A DNA stretch of 64,000 nt from JAJEAO01 sp963667635 (GCA_965232015.1 OZ246946.1:620001-684000); one strand, 5' to 3'. Numbered from the stretch's first letter, positions 23,763 to 33,850 are shown. Notes: a model not told the origin generated them from the letters alone. Numbers and translations are program-made.

Positions 23763-26700
23763 ATGAACGGATCGCCTCGCCACCGGGCCCCGCACCCACC
23801 GGGAGAGCCGGGCGGGAGAACCGGGTCGTACGCTGGCTTCGCGCGTCGGAAGCGGCAACGCGGAGTGCTGCCGGCGCTCATCGCCGCCGCCGGGCTGGCG
23901 GCAGTCCCCGTCGTCGCCGGAGGCCAGGGTCTGGTCGGGCTCCTGCCACCCCTGGAGTGGCGTTCGATCGGGCCGGATCGCGGCGGCCGCTCGATCGCGG
24001 TCGCGGGCCATGCCGATCGGCCCTTCGAGTACTACTTCGGGGCGACCGGGGGCGGGCTGTTCAAGACGACGGACGGCGGAACGACGTGGGCGCCAGTGAC
24101 CGACGGGCAGATCGGGAGCGCCTCGGTGGGCGCCGTCGCCGTGGCCCCCTCCGACCCGGACATCGTCTATATCGGGATGGGGGAGGTGCAGTTGCGGGCG
24201 AACGTCCTCCAGGGAGACGGCGTGTACCGCTCGGACGACGCCGGCGGCACCTGGCGTCATCTCGGCCTCGCCGACACCCAGGCGATCGGGAGGATCCGCA
24301 TCCATCCGGACGATCCGGACCGGGTCTGGGTCGCAGCGCTCGGCCATCCCTTCGGCCCCAACGCCGATCGGGGCGTCTTCCGGACCGGAGACGGCGGCGT
24401 CACCTGGGAACGGATCCTCTTCCGCGACGAGCGCACCGGCGCGGTGGATCTGGTCCTGGATCCGGCCGACCCGGAGGTCCTCTACGCCACGTTGTGGGAG
24501 GTCCACCGGCGTCCGTGGCATCTCGGGAGCGGGGGCGAAGGGTCCGGGATCTTCAAGTCCACTGACGGCGGCGACACCTGGACGGAGATCACGCGCAACC
24601 CGGGCCTCCCCCCGGGAGTGCTCGGCAAGATCACCGTGGCGGTCTCGGGCGCCGATCCGGAGCGGGTCTGGGCCAACCTCGAGGCGGAGCGGGGCGGGCT
24701 CTACCGATCCGACGACGGCGGCGGGTCGTGGGAGTTCGTGAACGGCCACCGGGACATCTGGCAGCGGGCCTTCTACTTCCAGCGCCTCGTCGCCGATCCG
24801 GTGGAACGCGACACCCTCTACATCCTGAATTTCCGACTGATGCGTTCGACCGACGGGGGCCGAACGCTTCAGACCGTTCCCGAGACGCACGCCGACCACC
24901 ACGACCTCTGGATTGATCCGACGAACCCCCGGCGCATGATCAACGGCAACGACGGCGGAGGCGTGGTCACGGTGAACGGGGGTCGGACCTGGACCTCGAT
25001 GCGCTACCCGACGGCCCAGATCTACCGCCTCGCCACCACGCCGGACTTCCCCTACCACGTCTGCGGCGCCCAACAGGACAACACGACGGTGTGCGTCTCC
25101 TCCGAGCCCTCCCGGCTCCGGGATCCGCGCGGCTCCCCCACCGAATGGATGTACGCGGTCGGCGGCGGCGAGAGCGGCTACGTCACGCCGCACCCGGCGC
25201 GGCCGGGCATCTTCTACGCGGGGGCGACCAACACGCTCACCCGCTACGACCGGGCGACCGGCCGGCTCGCCGACATCCAGCCGTGGCCGCGGATCGTCAT
25301 GGGCGAGCCCGCCCGCGACATGCCCGAGCGCTGGAACTGGACCTATCCCATCGCCGTCGGGCCGGATCCTCCGCACGCGCTCTACGTCGGCTCGCAGCAC
25401 CTGTGGCGTTCCTCCGACGAGGGGGCCTCGTGGGCCCGGATCAGCCCGGACCTGACCCGCGCCGAACCCGAGACGCTCGACGACTCAGGCGGACCCATCG
25501 TGAAGGACCAGGACGGGCCGGAGATCTACGCGACGCTCTACTCGATCGGGCTGTCTCCCCACGAACCACGGACGATCTGGACCGGATCCGACGACGGCCT
25601 GGTCCACCTCTCCACGGACGGCGGCGGCGGGTGGCGGGATGTCACGCCACCGGATCTGCCGCCCCACACCCGCATCGTGAGCGTGGAGGTGTCTCCCCAC
25701 GCTCCCGGCGCCGCGCTGGTGGCCGGGATCCGCTACGAGATGGACGACCGGTCGCCCTATGCGTGGAAGACCGACGATTACGGCGCCACCTGGACCCGGA
25801 TCGGGGACACGATCCCCGACGGCGCCTTCGTGCGCGTCCTGCGGGAGGATCCGGCGCGCGCGGGGCTCCTCTACGCCGGGACCGAGCACGGCGTCTTCGT
25901 TTCCTTCGACGGAGGCTCGCGCTGGGACGATCTCTCCTTCGAGCTGCCGGACACCCCGGTCACCGGGCTCGTCGTGGAAGAGCGAGACCTCGTGATCAGC
26001 ACCCACGGACGCTCGTTCCGGGTTCTCGACGACATCGAGACGCTCCGCCAGCTCGATGACGGGATCGCCACCGCCGAGGCGCACCTCTTCCGGCCCGCCG
26101 CCGCGTTCCGGCGATCGGTCCCCGCGGTGCTCGACTTCCGCCTCGGGGGGTCCGGGGGGATGGCCCGCCTCGAGATCCTCACCGAAGCCGGGGAGCCGGT
26201 GCGGACGCTGGTGGACGAGCGGCTCGAGGGCGGAACCCACCGGGCCCGCTGGGATCTCCGCTATCCGGGAGCCGTGACCTTCGAGGGGATCGTGCTGGAG
26301 GGAGGCAATCCCGCCGCCGGGCCGTGGGCGCCCCCGGGGCGCTACCGGGCGCGGCTCACCGCGGGGGGAGTCACCCGCGAGGAGGGCTTCGAGGTCCGGC
26401 CCGACCCCGGGCTCGAGGGAGTGTCGGCAGCCGCGTTCACCGATCAGTTCCGGCTGGCGATGGCGATTCGGGATGCCGAGAGCCAGGCGAACGAGGGGGT
26501 CCTGCTGTCGCGGGAACTGTGGGCCCGGATCGAGGCGGCCATCGCCGAGACGGAGGACCAGGCTCTCCGGGAGCAGGCGTCCGGTTTCGCGGCTGCCGTC
26601 GAGGCGATCGCAGGCGAGCTCTACCAGCTCCGGAATCAGAGCCCGAAGGACAAGATCGCTTTCCCGATCAAGCTGAACGACCGTCTCACCGGCCTCCGAA

Positions 26701-26900
26701 GTCACCTCGAGCGGGGTGACGGTACGCCGCTCGCCGCCTACCGCGCCGTCTTCGACGAGCTGTCCGGCGAACTCGCCGCCCACCTGGCGCGGATGGATCG
26801 CCTTCTCGCCGAGGAGCTGCCGCGGCTGAACCGCGGGCTCGCCGCCGCCGGGATCCCGCCGATCCGGCTCGACCGCTTGCCTCCCGACGGTCGGCGGTAG
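23763..26900 (+). CDS. Large secreted BNR/VPS10-like beta-propeller protein
   Basis: The 1045-aa protein has a hydrophobic export segment (LPALIAAAGLAAVPVVAGGQ) and many Asp-box repeats of S/T-x-D-G-G-x-T-W type (KTTDGGTTW, RSDDAGGTW, STDGGDTW). These repeats build the propeller of sialidase- and sortilin-like proteins. A central block AQIYRLATTPDFPYHVCGAQ and QDNTTV is shared with the paralogue at 50242-53409. After about residue 750 come a FlgD-like sandwich (EAGEPVRTLVDERLEGGTHR) and a helical C-terminus. Such proteins are abundant in soil and marine Acidobacteriota and Gemmatimonadota; a role in glycan or protein binding/hydrolysis is assumed, not shown. The first 34 residues overlap a dispersed repeat; GTG 23865 is an alternative start. 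Confidence 0.85.
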   Translation: MNGSPRHRAPHPPGEPGGRTGSYAGFARRKRQRGVLPALIAAAGLAAVPVVAGGQGLVGLLPPLEWRSIGPDRGGRSIAVAGHADRPFEYYFGATGGGLFKTTDGGTTWAPVTDGQIGSASVGAVAVAPSDPDIVYIGMGEVQLRANVLQGDGVYRSDDAGGTWRHLGLADTQAIGRIRIHPDDPDRVWVAALGHPFGPNADRGVFRTGDGGVTWERILFRDERTGAVDLVLDPADPEVLYATLWEVHRRPWHLGSGGEGSGIFKSTDGGDTWTEITRNPGLPPGVLGKITVAVSGADPERVWANLEAERGGLYRSDDGGGSWEFVNGHRDIWQRAFYFQRLVADPVERDTLYILNFRLMRSTDGGRTLQTVPETHADHHDLWIDPTNPRRMINGNDGGGVVTVNGGRTWTSMRYPTAQIYRLATTPDFPYHVCGAQQDNTTVCVSSEPSRLRDPRGSPTEWMYAVGGGESGYVTPHPARPGIFYAGATNTLTRYDRATGRLADIQPWPRIVMGEPARDMPERWNWTYPIAVGPDPPHALYVGSQHLWRSSDEGASWARISPDLTRAEPETLDDSGGPIVKDQDGPEIYATLYSIGLSPHEPRTIWTGSDDGLVHLSTDGGGGWRDVTPPDLPPHTRIVSVEVSPHAPGAALVAGIRYEMDDRSPYAWKTDDYGATWTRIGDTIPDGAFVRVLREDPARAGLLYAGTEHGVFVSFDGGSRWDDLSFELPDTPVTGLVVEERDLVISTHGRSFRVLDDIETLRQLDDGIATAEAHLFRPAAAFRRSVPAVLDFRLGGSGGMARLEILTEAGEPVRTLVDERLEGGTHRARWDLRYPGAVTFEGIVLEGGNPAAGPWAPPGRYRARLTAGGVTREEGFEVRPDPGLEGVSAAAFTDQFRLAMAIRDAESQANEGVLLSRELWARIEAAIAETEDQALREQASGFAAAVEAIAGELYQLRNQSPKDKIAFPIKLNDRLTGLRSHLERGDGTPLAAYRAVFDELSGELAAHLARMDRLLAEELPRLNRGLAAAGIPPIRLDRLPPDGRR

Positions 26901-26925
26901 CGATTCGCCAGAGGCGTCGGCGGGG

Positions 26926-26931
26926 TAATCT
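26926..26931 (+). promoter_or_regulatory. -10 box TAATCT, leaderless start
   Basis: TAATCT ends 7 nt before the GTG at 26939. Confidence 0.45.
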
Positions 26932-26938
26932 CGCCGCC

Positions 26939-29068
26939 GTGCGTTTTCCAGCGGTTCTCCTGCTCCCGCTGGCGGTCGTTCCGCTGGCCGCCGGGAGCCA
27001 GGCGCCAGGAGGCCCCGCGCCGGAGCGGGTCGTCGTGCTCGGGTTCGATGGAGCCGATCCGGACACGATCGCCACGATGATCGCCGACGGCGAGCTGCCC
27101 CACCTGGCGGAACTCGCCGGACGCGGAACCCTCGCGCCGCTCGAGACGACGAAGCCGTCCGAATCGCCGGTGGCGTGGGCCACGTTCGCCACCGGGATGA
27201 ATCCGGGCCGCACCCGGATCTTCGACTTCCTCGAGAAGGGCGAGGGCGGCTATGTGCCGCGGATCGCGCTCGTCCGCCAGGAGACGCTGAGGCTCCCGGG
27301 GCTCGGTGCTCGGGTGCTGCTCCTCGCGCTTCTCGCGGCGTCGGTCGGGTTGATCGTCGGCTGGCTCGCCGGGAAGCGCTACGGGGCGGCCCACGGGAGA
27401 TTCGGTGTCACGGGCGCCGTCCTCGTCGTCGCGGTCCTGGGTCCGTTCGCGATCTTCCTCCCCGACGCTGCGCCGCAGGCGGTCCGGGCGCGGCAGGGGC
27501 CGTCCTTCTGGGCGGTCGCGGGCGCCGCCGGCACACCCTCGATCGCGCTGATGGCGCCCATGGAGTTTCCGGTGACCGAGTCTCCCGGGGCCCGGATCCT
27601 CGCGGGGTTCGGGACCCCGGATGTGCGCAAGTCGTTCGGTCTTTGGTCGGTGTACACGACCGATCTGCTCGAGGAGGAGTCCACCGAGACCGGCGGCACC
27701 CGCTTCCCGATCCGGTTCGAGGACGGAGAGGCCCACAGCGTCGTCCGCGGACCGCGCGACTTCACCGAGTCCCCCGACGAACGCGAGCAGCCCGAGGTCG
27801 AGATCCCGATCGTGTTCCGCCGGAACGGCGAACGGCTCGGCATCGAGGTGGGTGGAGAGGCGCTCGATCTGGCGGTCGGCGAATGGTCGGGTTTCGTGCC
27901 GGTGTCCTTCGCCCTGAACCCCCTGGTCCGGCTCCACGGACTGACGCGGTTCCGGTTGCTCGCGCTCGAGCCGAACCCGACGGTTTACATGGAGCCGATC
28001 AACTTCGATCCGGAGCGGCTTCCTCCCATCGTGGACCTGTCGTGGCCGCGCGGATTCTCCCGAGAGCTCGCGGAGAGGTCCGGTCGCTACGAGACGATCG
28101 GCTGGAAGATCGTCACGAATCCGCTCCGCGACGGAGAGCTGGATTTCGACGCCTTCCTCGAGGACGCCCGATTCGCCCGCGAGACGAACGAGCGCATGAC
28201 GCTGGATGCGATCCGGGAGGACGACTGGCGCCTCCTGGTCTCGGTGTTCCTGTTCCCCGATCGCATCCAGCACATGATGTATCGGTTCGCCGACGCCGAG
28301 CATCCGAACCACGACCCCGAACTCGCCGAGCGCTACGGCGGCGAGATCGCCGAGACCTACCGGGACATGGACCGCATCGTGGGGGAGGTCGTCGCCGCCG
28401 CGCCCGCCGGGACCCGATTCCTCGTCGTCTCCGACCACGGCTTCCACTCGTTCCGCAAGCAGTTCAACGTGAACACCTGGCTGGCGCAGAACGGCTACCT
28501 GCGGCCTCCCGCCGAGTCGGCCGAACGACGGCTGGAGGACCTCTTCGATCCCGACGCGCTCTTCTTCCCCGGGGTCGAATGGAGCCGGAGCGAGGCGTTC
28601 GCGCTGGGACTCTCGGGGATCTACTTCAACCAGCGGGGGCGGGAACCCGAGGGCATCGTGGAGCCGGGCGCCGGGAGGGACGAGCTTGCCGAGCGGCTGA
28701 TCCGGGATCTCCTCGCGTTCCGGGACCCGGAGACGGGAGAACGGGTCGTGCGCACCGTCCACCGGCGGGAGGACATCTATGAGGGCGACTTCGTGGCAGA
28801 AGCGCCCGATCTGATCCTCGGTCTCGAGCCCGGCTACCGGATCGGCTGGCAGAGCACGCTGGGGGGCTTTCCGGAGGCGGCGATCACCCCGAACCTCGAC
28901 AACTGGAGCGGGGACCACTGCTCGATGGAGGACACCGCGGGGGTGCTCATCTCGGACCTGCCGATCGCCGGCCCCGCCGCGCTGCGTGACATCGCTCCCA
29001 CCGTGCTCGACTTGCTCGGGGTCGCGCCGCCCGCCGCGACCGATGGCCGTTCGCTGGTGACCCGATAG
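26939..29068 (+). CDS. Secreted type I phosphodiesterase / nucleotide pyrophosphatase family protein
   Basis: Alkaline-phosphatase superfamily enzyme with two metal ions. Residues 1-20 are an export signal (VLLLPLAVVPLAAGSQ). The metal and nucleophile sites are visible: LGFDGADPDTI, the KPSESPVAWATFATGMNPGR region, FPDRIQHMMYR, VVSDHGFHSF and WSGDHCSMEDTAGVL. Residues about 120-180 add two predicted membrane helices (LLALLAASVGLIVGWLAG and AVLVVAVLGPFAIFL), unusual within the catalytic domain and suggesting membrane attachment. GTG 26939 follows the -10 box directly. The substrate (phosphodiester or nucleotide) is unknown. It converges with the AAA ATPase gene. Confidence 0.85.
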   Translation: MRFPAVLLLPLAVVPLAAGSQAPGGPAPERVVVLGFDGADPDTIATMIADGELPHLAELAGRGTLAPLETTKPSESPVAWATFATGMNPGRTRIFDFLEKGEGGYVPRIALVRQETLRLPGLGARVLLLALLAASVGLIVGWLAGKRYGAAHGRFGVTGAVLVVAVLGPFAIFLPDAAPQAVRARQGPSFWAVAGAAGTPSIALMAPMEFPVTESPGARILAGFGTPDVRKSFGLWSVYTTDLLEEESTETGGTRFPIRFEDGEAHSVVRGPRDFTESPDEREQPEVEIPIVFRRNGERLGIEVGGEALDLAVGEWSGFVPVSFALNPLVRLHGLTRFRLLALEPNPTVYMEPINFDPERLPPIVDLSWPRGFSRELAERSGRYETIGWKIVTNPLRDGELDFDAFLEDARFARETNERMTLDAIREDDWRLLVSVFLFPDRIQHMMYRFADAEHPNHDPELAERYGGEIAETYRDMDRIVGEVVAAAPAGTRFLVVSDHGFHSFRKQFNVNTWLAQNGYLRPPAESAERRLEDLFDPDALFFPGVEWSRSEAFALGLSGIYFNQRGREPEGIVEPGAGRDELAERLIRDLLAFRDPETGERVVRTVHRREDIYEGDFVAEAPDLILGLEPGYRIGWQSTLGGFPEAAITPNLDNWSGDHCSMEDTAGVLISDLPIAGPAALRDIAPTVLDLLGVAPPAATDGRSLVTR

Positions 29069-29099
29069 CCCGTCTGGCCGGCCTTCGCGCCCGACCGGA

Positions 29100-30239
29100 T
29101 CAGGCTGGCGGCGTCGCGGCGGCGATTCGGCGCACGTACGACACGAAGCTGGGAATCCCGGGCTCCCAGCCCGTCGAGCCTCTCCACAGGATCCCGAGGT
29201 CGCACAGCGTTTCGAGGAGCTCCGATGGGTCACTCGGCGGTGTCGCTTCGGCGGCCAGGTCGCGCATCAGCGGTCCGACTTCCAGCGCGGTGAGCGGGCG
29301 ACCGCGGCGGCGATGGAATCGGTCGGCGAGCGGCGCCAGGATGGGCTCGACGCCTCGGGAACGGGCTTCGTCGAGCCGCTCCTCGTAGAACTCCCGGATC
29401 TCCGGGCCGACCGCCCCGATGCCCGCCTCCGCGTGTTGCCGTCCAATGCGTTCCGCTCTGGATGCGGCGGCGGCATCCCACGCGGCGCGGCCCAGAAGCT
29501 GAACGAAGAACGGGTAGTCCCGAGACTCGGCCGCCAGCCCCTCAGCGGCTCGTTCCTCGAGGGGGCGTCCACTCCTTCGAGCCGGTTCGACGAGCGCCCG
29601 CAGAGTCTCCACTCGGGCCAGACGTCCGACGCCCACCCGCTGGAACATCCGCTCGGTGAACGTGCCGCAGGCGCGAATGCGGCGGGGCGCGTCCGGCGTG
29701 CCGGCGGCGATCAGCACGAACGGCAGCTCGCGGGCCGTCGCTCGCTGGACCGCCCGGAAGAAGGCGCCGCCCGCTTCGGGACGGATGACCTGCGCCTCGT
29801 CCAGCAACAGGACCAGCGGCGACGCAGCGAGTTCGATCCAGCGCGCCAACAGCTCGGAAACGTCCGAAGTCGGCTCCGGCGGCGTTGTGGAGATGCCGAA
29901 GCCCGCCACCTGAGCGCCCGCGACGCGCGCGCCCGCCAACCCGGTTCGCTCCCGCAGACCTCGAACCAGCTCCGCCCTCTCCTCCAGGCATTCGGCCGGG
30001 AGTTCCTCGGCCCGCATCCCCCGCAGGGAGGCCAGCTCCGCGATGCGGGCCAGCAACGAGGTCTTTCCGTTCCCGCGCGGTCCGAAGAGCAGCAGGCCAC
30101 GAGGCGGACGGCGTCCGGCCGCCAGAAGCTGGAGTGCGCCTCGGGCGAGCGAGAGTTCCCGGTCGCGGCCCGCGAGCACCGGAGGCAGCGCGCCGGCGCC
30201 GGGCTGGAAGGGGTTCGCCGAACGCGACAGGTCGCTCAC
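29100..30239 (-). CDS. AAA/STAND-like ATPase
   Basis: The Walker A FGPRGNGKTSLLARIAEL is near residues 54-71 and the Walker B SPLVLLLDEAQVI near 140; RELSLARGALQLL before Walker A and the sensor-like VLIAAGTPDAPRR fit an ORC/Cdc6-style or archaeal-type P-loop ATPase. The C-terminal 90 residues look like a winged helix (RPLTALEVGPLMRDL, ELLETLCDLGILW). Such stand-alone proteins are often of unknown role, in regulation or defence. GTG 30239 is 7 nt from a TAGGAT box. No partner gene is apparent. Confidence 0.75.
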   Translation of the reverse strand: MSDLSRSANPFQPGAGALPPVLAGRDRELSLARGALQLLAAGRRPPRGLLLFGPRGNGKTSLLARIAELASLRGMRAEELPAECLEERAELVRGLRERTGLAGARVAGAQVAGFGISTTPPEPTSDVSELLARWIELAASPLVLLLDEAQVIRPEAGGAFFRAVQRATARELPFVLIAAGTPDAPRRIRACGTFTERMFQRVGVGRLARVETLRALVEPARRSGRPLEERAAEGLAAESRDYPFFVQLLGRAAWDAAAASRAERIGRQHAEAGIGAVGPEIREFYEERLDEARSRGVEPILAPLADRFHRRRGRPLTALEVGPLMRDLAAEATPPSDPSELLETLCDLGILWRGSTGWEPGIPSFVSYVRRIAAATPPA

Positions 30240-30246
30240 GGTCAGG

Positions 30247-30252
30247 ATCCTA
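30247..30252 (-). promoter_or_regulatory. -10 box TAGGAT, leaderless start of the ATPase gene
   Basis: On the minus strand TAGGAT ends 7 nt before GTG 30239. The other face of this intergenic region holds TACATT (30289-30294), 12 nt before the ATG at 30307. Confidence 0.5.
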
Positions 30253-30306
30253 CGCCCGCGGGCGGGTGAGCCGGCGACTCCCGGACGCTACATTGTCGGC
30301 AACCAC

Positions 30307-30618
30307 ATGACATGGAAAGACCCGCGGCATCCAGACGCTGACCCTCTCGCCCGGGAGAAGGCCTTCCTCCGGGACAACGTAGAGGAACTCTCGGCAAGGT
30401 ATCCGGGGCGGTACCTGCTCATCAGGGGCGAGAAGGTCCACGGTGCGTTCGAGACATTCGATCAGGGAATCGAAGCGGGGGCGAGGCGGTTCGGAGCCGG
30501 CCCGTGCCTGATCCGCTCGGTTCTCGATTCCGAGGATCCTCCGCCGATCTGGATTCCCATGCTCAGCCTGGGGCTTGCATTCATCGGTGACCCCCGCAGT
30601 CCCGCCGGGACAGCTTGA
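30307..30618 (+). CDS. Small DUF5678-like hypothetical protein
   Basis: The 103-aa protein contains LIRGEKVHGAFETFDQGIEA, a short beta-hairpin and helix motif typical of small proteins of the DUF5678 kind, then GPCLIRSVLDSEDPPPIWIP. It starts 12 nt after a TACATT box, divergent from the ATPase, and ends 1 bp from the convergent lactate permease. It has no signal peptide or membrane helix. Function unknown. Confidence 0.6.
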   Translation: MTWKDPRHPDADPLAREKAFLRDNVEELSARYPGRYLLIRGEKVHGAFETFDQGIEAGARRFGAGPCLIRSVLDSEDPPPIWIPMLSLGLAFIGDPRSPAGTA

Positions 30619-30619
30619 G

Positions 30620-32398
30620 CTACCCGGCTGTCGTCTTCTGGCCGCGGGCGATCCAGATCGCGGCGCCGACGAAGATCGCGATGACGACCACGGTGCCCGC
30701 GTTGATCAGGCCGCGGGTGGCGGTCCAGAGGATCGAGTAGCCGAGCGCGCCGGGCAGCAGCGCGTAGTAAACGAAGGGAACCAGGGTGCGGCGGATCACC
30801 GCGCCTTCCCGTCCGATCAGCCCGACGACCGCCGAGGCGGCGACCACGTTGTGGACGCAGATCATGTTGCCCGCCGCGCCGCCGACCGCCTGGAGCGCGA
30901 CCACCCAGCCGGGGTCCACTCCCAGCCGCTCGCCGACTCCGAACTGGAACAGCGAGAACATCATGTTGCTCACGGTGTTGCTGCCGGCGACGAAGGCGCC
31001 GAGGCCTCCGATGAAGGTCGAGAAGAACGGCCACGCTGATCCGGCGAGCTGCGCCGCGCCCTCGGCGAGCGCGATCGGCATGGAGGCGAACCCTCCGGTT
31101 CCGCCTGCGGTGTTCAGGAACACCTGGACCATCGGCACGGTGAAGACGAGCGCCACCGAGGCGAGCCCGGTGCTCGACAGCGAGTGCGAGACGGCCCGTC
31201 CGAACTGCGCGCCGTCCATGCGGTGGAAGACGACGGCGAACACCGAGGCGACGATGAAGATGGTGCCGGGGAGGAAGAGAGGCGCCGCGCTGGCGTTGAT
31301 GCCGCTGCCGAAGATGTCGGGCCAGCCGACCACGATCCCGGAGAGCCAGCTCCTCAGCGGCAGCGCCGGAAGTCGGGTGAGGACGAGCAGCAGACCGACG
31401 ACCGCGTAGGGCGCCCACGCCGCGGTCGGGGAGATCCGCCGGGCGGGGACTCCGTCGCTGGCGGTGATCGCCCGGTCGGCGGTCCAGTCGGCTTCCCATG
31501 CCGTGCGCGGCGGGAACTCGAAGCGGTCCTCCGCGGGCGGCATGAACAGTCCCCGCCGCGCCGCGGTCACCACGATCCCGAGCCCGATCAGGCCTCCGAG
31601 GAGCGCCGGGAACTCGGGGCCGAGGACCCGGGCGACCACGATGTAGGGGATCGTCATCGCAACCGCCGCGAACAGCGCGAAGCGCCACACTCTCAGCCCT
31701 TCGGCGAAGCTGCGGCGCTCCCCGAAGAACCGGGTCATGGTGGCGACGACGATCAGCGGCACCAGTGTCCCGGCGACGGTGTGGAGGATGGCGACCCGGA
31801 AGCCGAGGAAGTGGAGGAACGCGGTCCAGTCGTTGTAGCCGAGACTGGCCGCGTAGGCCATGACGGTTTCCGAGCCGCTGAGGCCGGTGGAGACGCCGAC
31901 CAGGATCGGGGTGCCGGCGGCGCCGAACGACACCGGGGTGGACTGGATCAGCATCCCGGCCACGACCGCGGCGAGCGGCGGGAATCCGAGGCCGACGAGG
32001 AGCGGAACGCAGACCGCGGCGGGGGTGCCGAATCCGGCGGACCCCTCGATGAAGGCGCCGAACAGCCACGCGATCAGGAGGACCTGGATCCGCCGATCCG
32101 GGGTAATGCCGACGAAGCCCTGGCGGATCACCGCGAGAGCGCCGCTCTCCCGGAGCGTGTGGAGGAGCAGCAGGGCCCCGAAGATGATGAAGAGCAGCGT
32201 TGCCGCGACCCACAGCCCGTTGATCGAAGCGGCGGCGATGCGGGTGCCGCTGATCCCCCACACCCCCCACGCCAGCGCCGCCGCAGCGAGCCAGCTCAGC
32301 GGCATGGCCCGCGACGCCGGCCACCGGAGACCCACGAGGAAGACCGCGACCACCAGGATCGGGGTCAGCGCGACGGCGGCGAGTCCCAGGGTGCCCAT
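30620..32398 (-). CDS. lctP: L-lactate permease family transporter
   Basis: A 592-aa membrane protein with about 14 hydrophobic helices. Conserved LctP segments are visible: AFIEGSAGFGTPAAVCVPLL, TPVSFGAAGTPILVG, and near the C-terminus FIGGLGAFVAGSNTVSNMMF and QAVGGAAGNMICVHNVVAAS. This family co-transports lactate or glycolate with protons in the inner membrane. The gene stands alone, divergent from mtaB with 38 bp between them, and no lactate dehydrogenase is nearby. Symbol assigned on family membership. Confidence 0.92.
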   Translation of the reverse strand: MGTLGLAAVALTPILVVAVFLVGLRWPASRAMPLSWLAAAALAWGVWGISGTRIAAASINGLWVAATLLFIIFGALLLLHTLRESGALAVIRQGFVGITPDRRIQVLLIAWLFGAFIEGSAGFGTPAAVCVPLLVGLGFPPLAAVVAGMLIQSTPVSFGAAGTPILVGVSTGLSGSETVMAYAASLGYNDWTAFLHFLGFRVAILHTVAGTLVPLIVVATMTRFFGERRSFAEGLRVWRFALFAAVAMTIPYIVVARVLGPEFPALLGGLIGLGIVVTAARRGLFMPPAEDRFEFPPRTAWEADWTADRAITASDGVPARRISPTAAWAPYAVVGLLLVLTRLPALPLRSWLSGIVVGWPDIFGSGINASAAPLFLPGTIFIVASVFAVVFHRMDGAQFGRAVSHSLSSTGLASVALVFTVPMVQVFLNTAGGTGGFASMPIALAEGAAQLAGSAWPFFSTFIGGLGAFVAGSNTVSNMMFSLFQFGVGERLGVDPGWVVALQAVGGAAGNMICVHNVVAASAVVGLIGREGAVIRRTLVPFVYYALLPGALGYSILWTATRGLINAGTVVVIAIFVGAAIWIARGQKTTAG

Positions 32399-32423
32399 GG
32401 CGTCTCTCCTCTCCCTCGCTGAC

Positions 32424-32429
32424 TAGACT
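32424..32429 (+). promoter_or_regulatory. -10 box TAGACT, leaderless start of mtaB
   Basis: TAGACT ends 7 nt before the ATG at 32437; no ribosome-binding site is visible. Confidence 0.5.
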
Positions 32430-32436
32430 CCCGCGG

Positions 32437-33729
32437 ATGCCGCGGGCCTCGTTCACTTCGCTGGGTTGTCGTCTCAACCACACCGAAGCCGCCTTGTGGG
32501 CGGGGCAGTTTGCCGAAAAAGGCTACACGATCGCCCGGTGGGGAGAACCCACTGATGTCGCGGTCATCAACACCTGTTCGGTGACCCACCGGGCCGAAGC
32601 GAACTGCCGCAACATGGTTCGGCGCACGCTGCGGCGCTCGCCGGAGGCGTTCGTCGTGGTGGCGGGTTGCTACGCGCAGTCGGGGCTCGATGCGATCCGC
32701 GAGATCCCCGGTGTGGACATGATCGTCGGCACCGAGTTCAAGGACACGTTCGCCGACTACCTGCTGCGGCCCCGCAAGCTCCCCGATCCGGTCGTCCTCC
32801 ACTCGGCCCGGATCTCGCGCCACGAGTTCGAGGTGCCTGCGACGGGGCGCTACGACGCCACCCGCGCCAACCTCAAGGTCCAGGACGGCTGCGACTTCTT
32901 CTGTTCGTTCTGCATCATCCCCTACACCCGGGGGCGCGAGCGGAGCCGCCGGTTCGACGACATCCGGCGCGAAGCCGACGAGCTGGCGGCAGCGGGCTAC
33001 CAGGAGCTGGTCCTGACCGGGGTGAACATCGGGCGCTACCAGAGCGGAGGCCGCACGCTCGCGGACGTGGCCGAGGACCTCGAGACGGTCGAGGGCGTGG
33101 AGCGCGTGCGCATCACCTCGATCGAGCCGACCACGGTGGAGGACCGGCTGGTCCGCGGAATGGCCGCCAGGGGGGCGCTGTGCCCCTACCTCCATTTGCC
33201 GATCCAGTCGGGCGACGACGAGGTTCTCGAGCGCATGGGTCGGCGCTACACCACCGACGACTACCGCGAATTCGTGGAGCGCGTCGCGCAGGACATCCCT
33301 GATCTGGGGCTCGGGACCGACGTGATCGTGGGCTACCCGGGGGAGAGCGACGAGGCGTTCGAGCGCACCTGCCGGTTCCTCGACGAGCTGCCCTTCGCCT
33401 ACTACCACGTGTTCAGCTACTCGAAGCGGGCGGGGACGCGGGCGGTGGGCCTTCCCGGGCACCTCCCGCCGCAGGTCATCGCCGAACGGAGCCGGGAGCT
33501 GCGGGCGCGCTCGGACGCGAGGCGCCGGGCGTTCGCGCGCCGGCATCGGGGCCGGACCGTCGAGGTGCTGTTCGAGCAGCAGGACGCCGCCGGGCGCTGG
33601 ACCGGGCTGACCCCGAACTACCTGCGGGTCGCCGCCGTCTCGCAGGAGCCGCTCGCGAACCGGGTCCGCTCCGTGCGCGTCACCGGGGACGACCCCGAAA
33701 CCCCCGGACTCGCCGTGGGAACGCTCTGA
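32437..33729 (+). CDS. mtaB: tRNA t6A37 methylthiotransferase MtaB
   Basis: Radical-SAM enzyme that converts t6A37 to ms2t6A37 in tRNAs reading ANN codons. The N-terminal UPF0004 domain supplies three cluster cysteines (TSLGCRLN, NTCSVT, VVAGCYAQ). The radical SAM motif CDFFCSFCIIPYTRG (CxxxCxxC) is near residue 150. VGYPGESDEAFERT and YYHVFSYSKRAGTRA fit the TIM-barrel end, followed by a TRAM-like C-terminus. The 430-aa length fits the MtaB rather than the MiaB subgroup. Leaderless promoter architecture upstream. Confidence 0.93.
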   Translation: MPRASFTSLGCRLNHTEAALWAGQFAEKGYTIARWGEPTDVAVINTCSVTHRAEANCRNMVRRTLRRSPEAFVVVAGCYAQSGLDAIREIPGVDMIVGTEFKDTFADYLLRPRKLPDPVVLHSARISRHEFEVPATGRYDATRANLKVQDGCDFFCSFCIIPYTRGRERSRRFDDIRREADELAAAGYQELVLTGVNIGRYQSGGRTLADVAEDLETVEGVERVRITSIEPTTVEDRLVRGMAARGALCPYLHLPIQSGDDEVLERMGRRYTTDDYREFVERVAQDIPDLGLGTDVIVGYPGESDEAFERTCRFLDELPFAYYHVFSYSKRAGTRAVGLPGHLPPQVIAERSRELRARSDARRRAFARRHRGRTVEVLFEQQDAAGRWTGLTPNYLRVAAVSQEPLANRVRSVRVTGDDPETPGLAVGTL

Positions 33730-33850
33730 TCTGATCGACGCGCCAGGGGCGTGGGCTCGGCCGGCCGCCCCGCCCGTCGTCTGGTGTCCGTCGTCTGGTG
33801 TGCGGTTGGGGCTCGCGCGCGACCCTTCTGAAGTTAGGCCGATCGTGGAC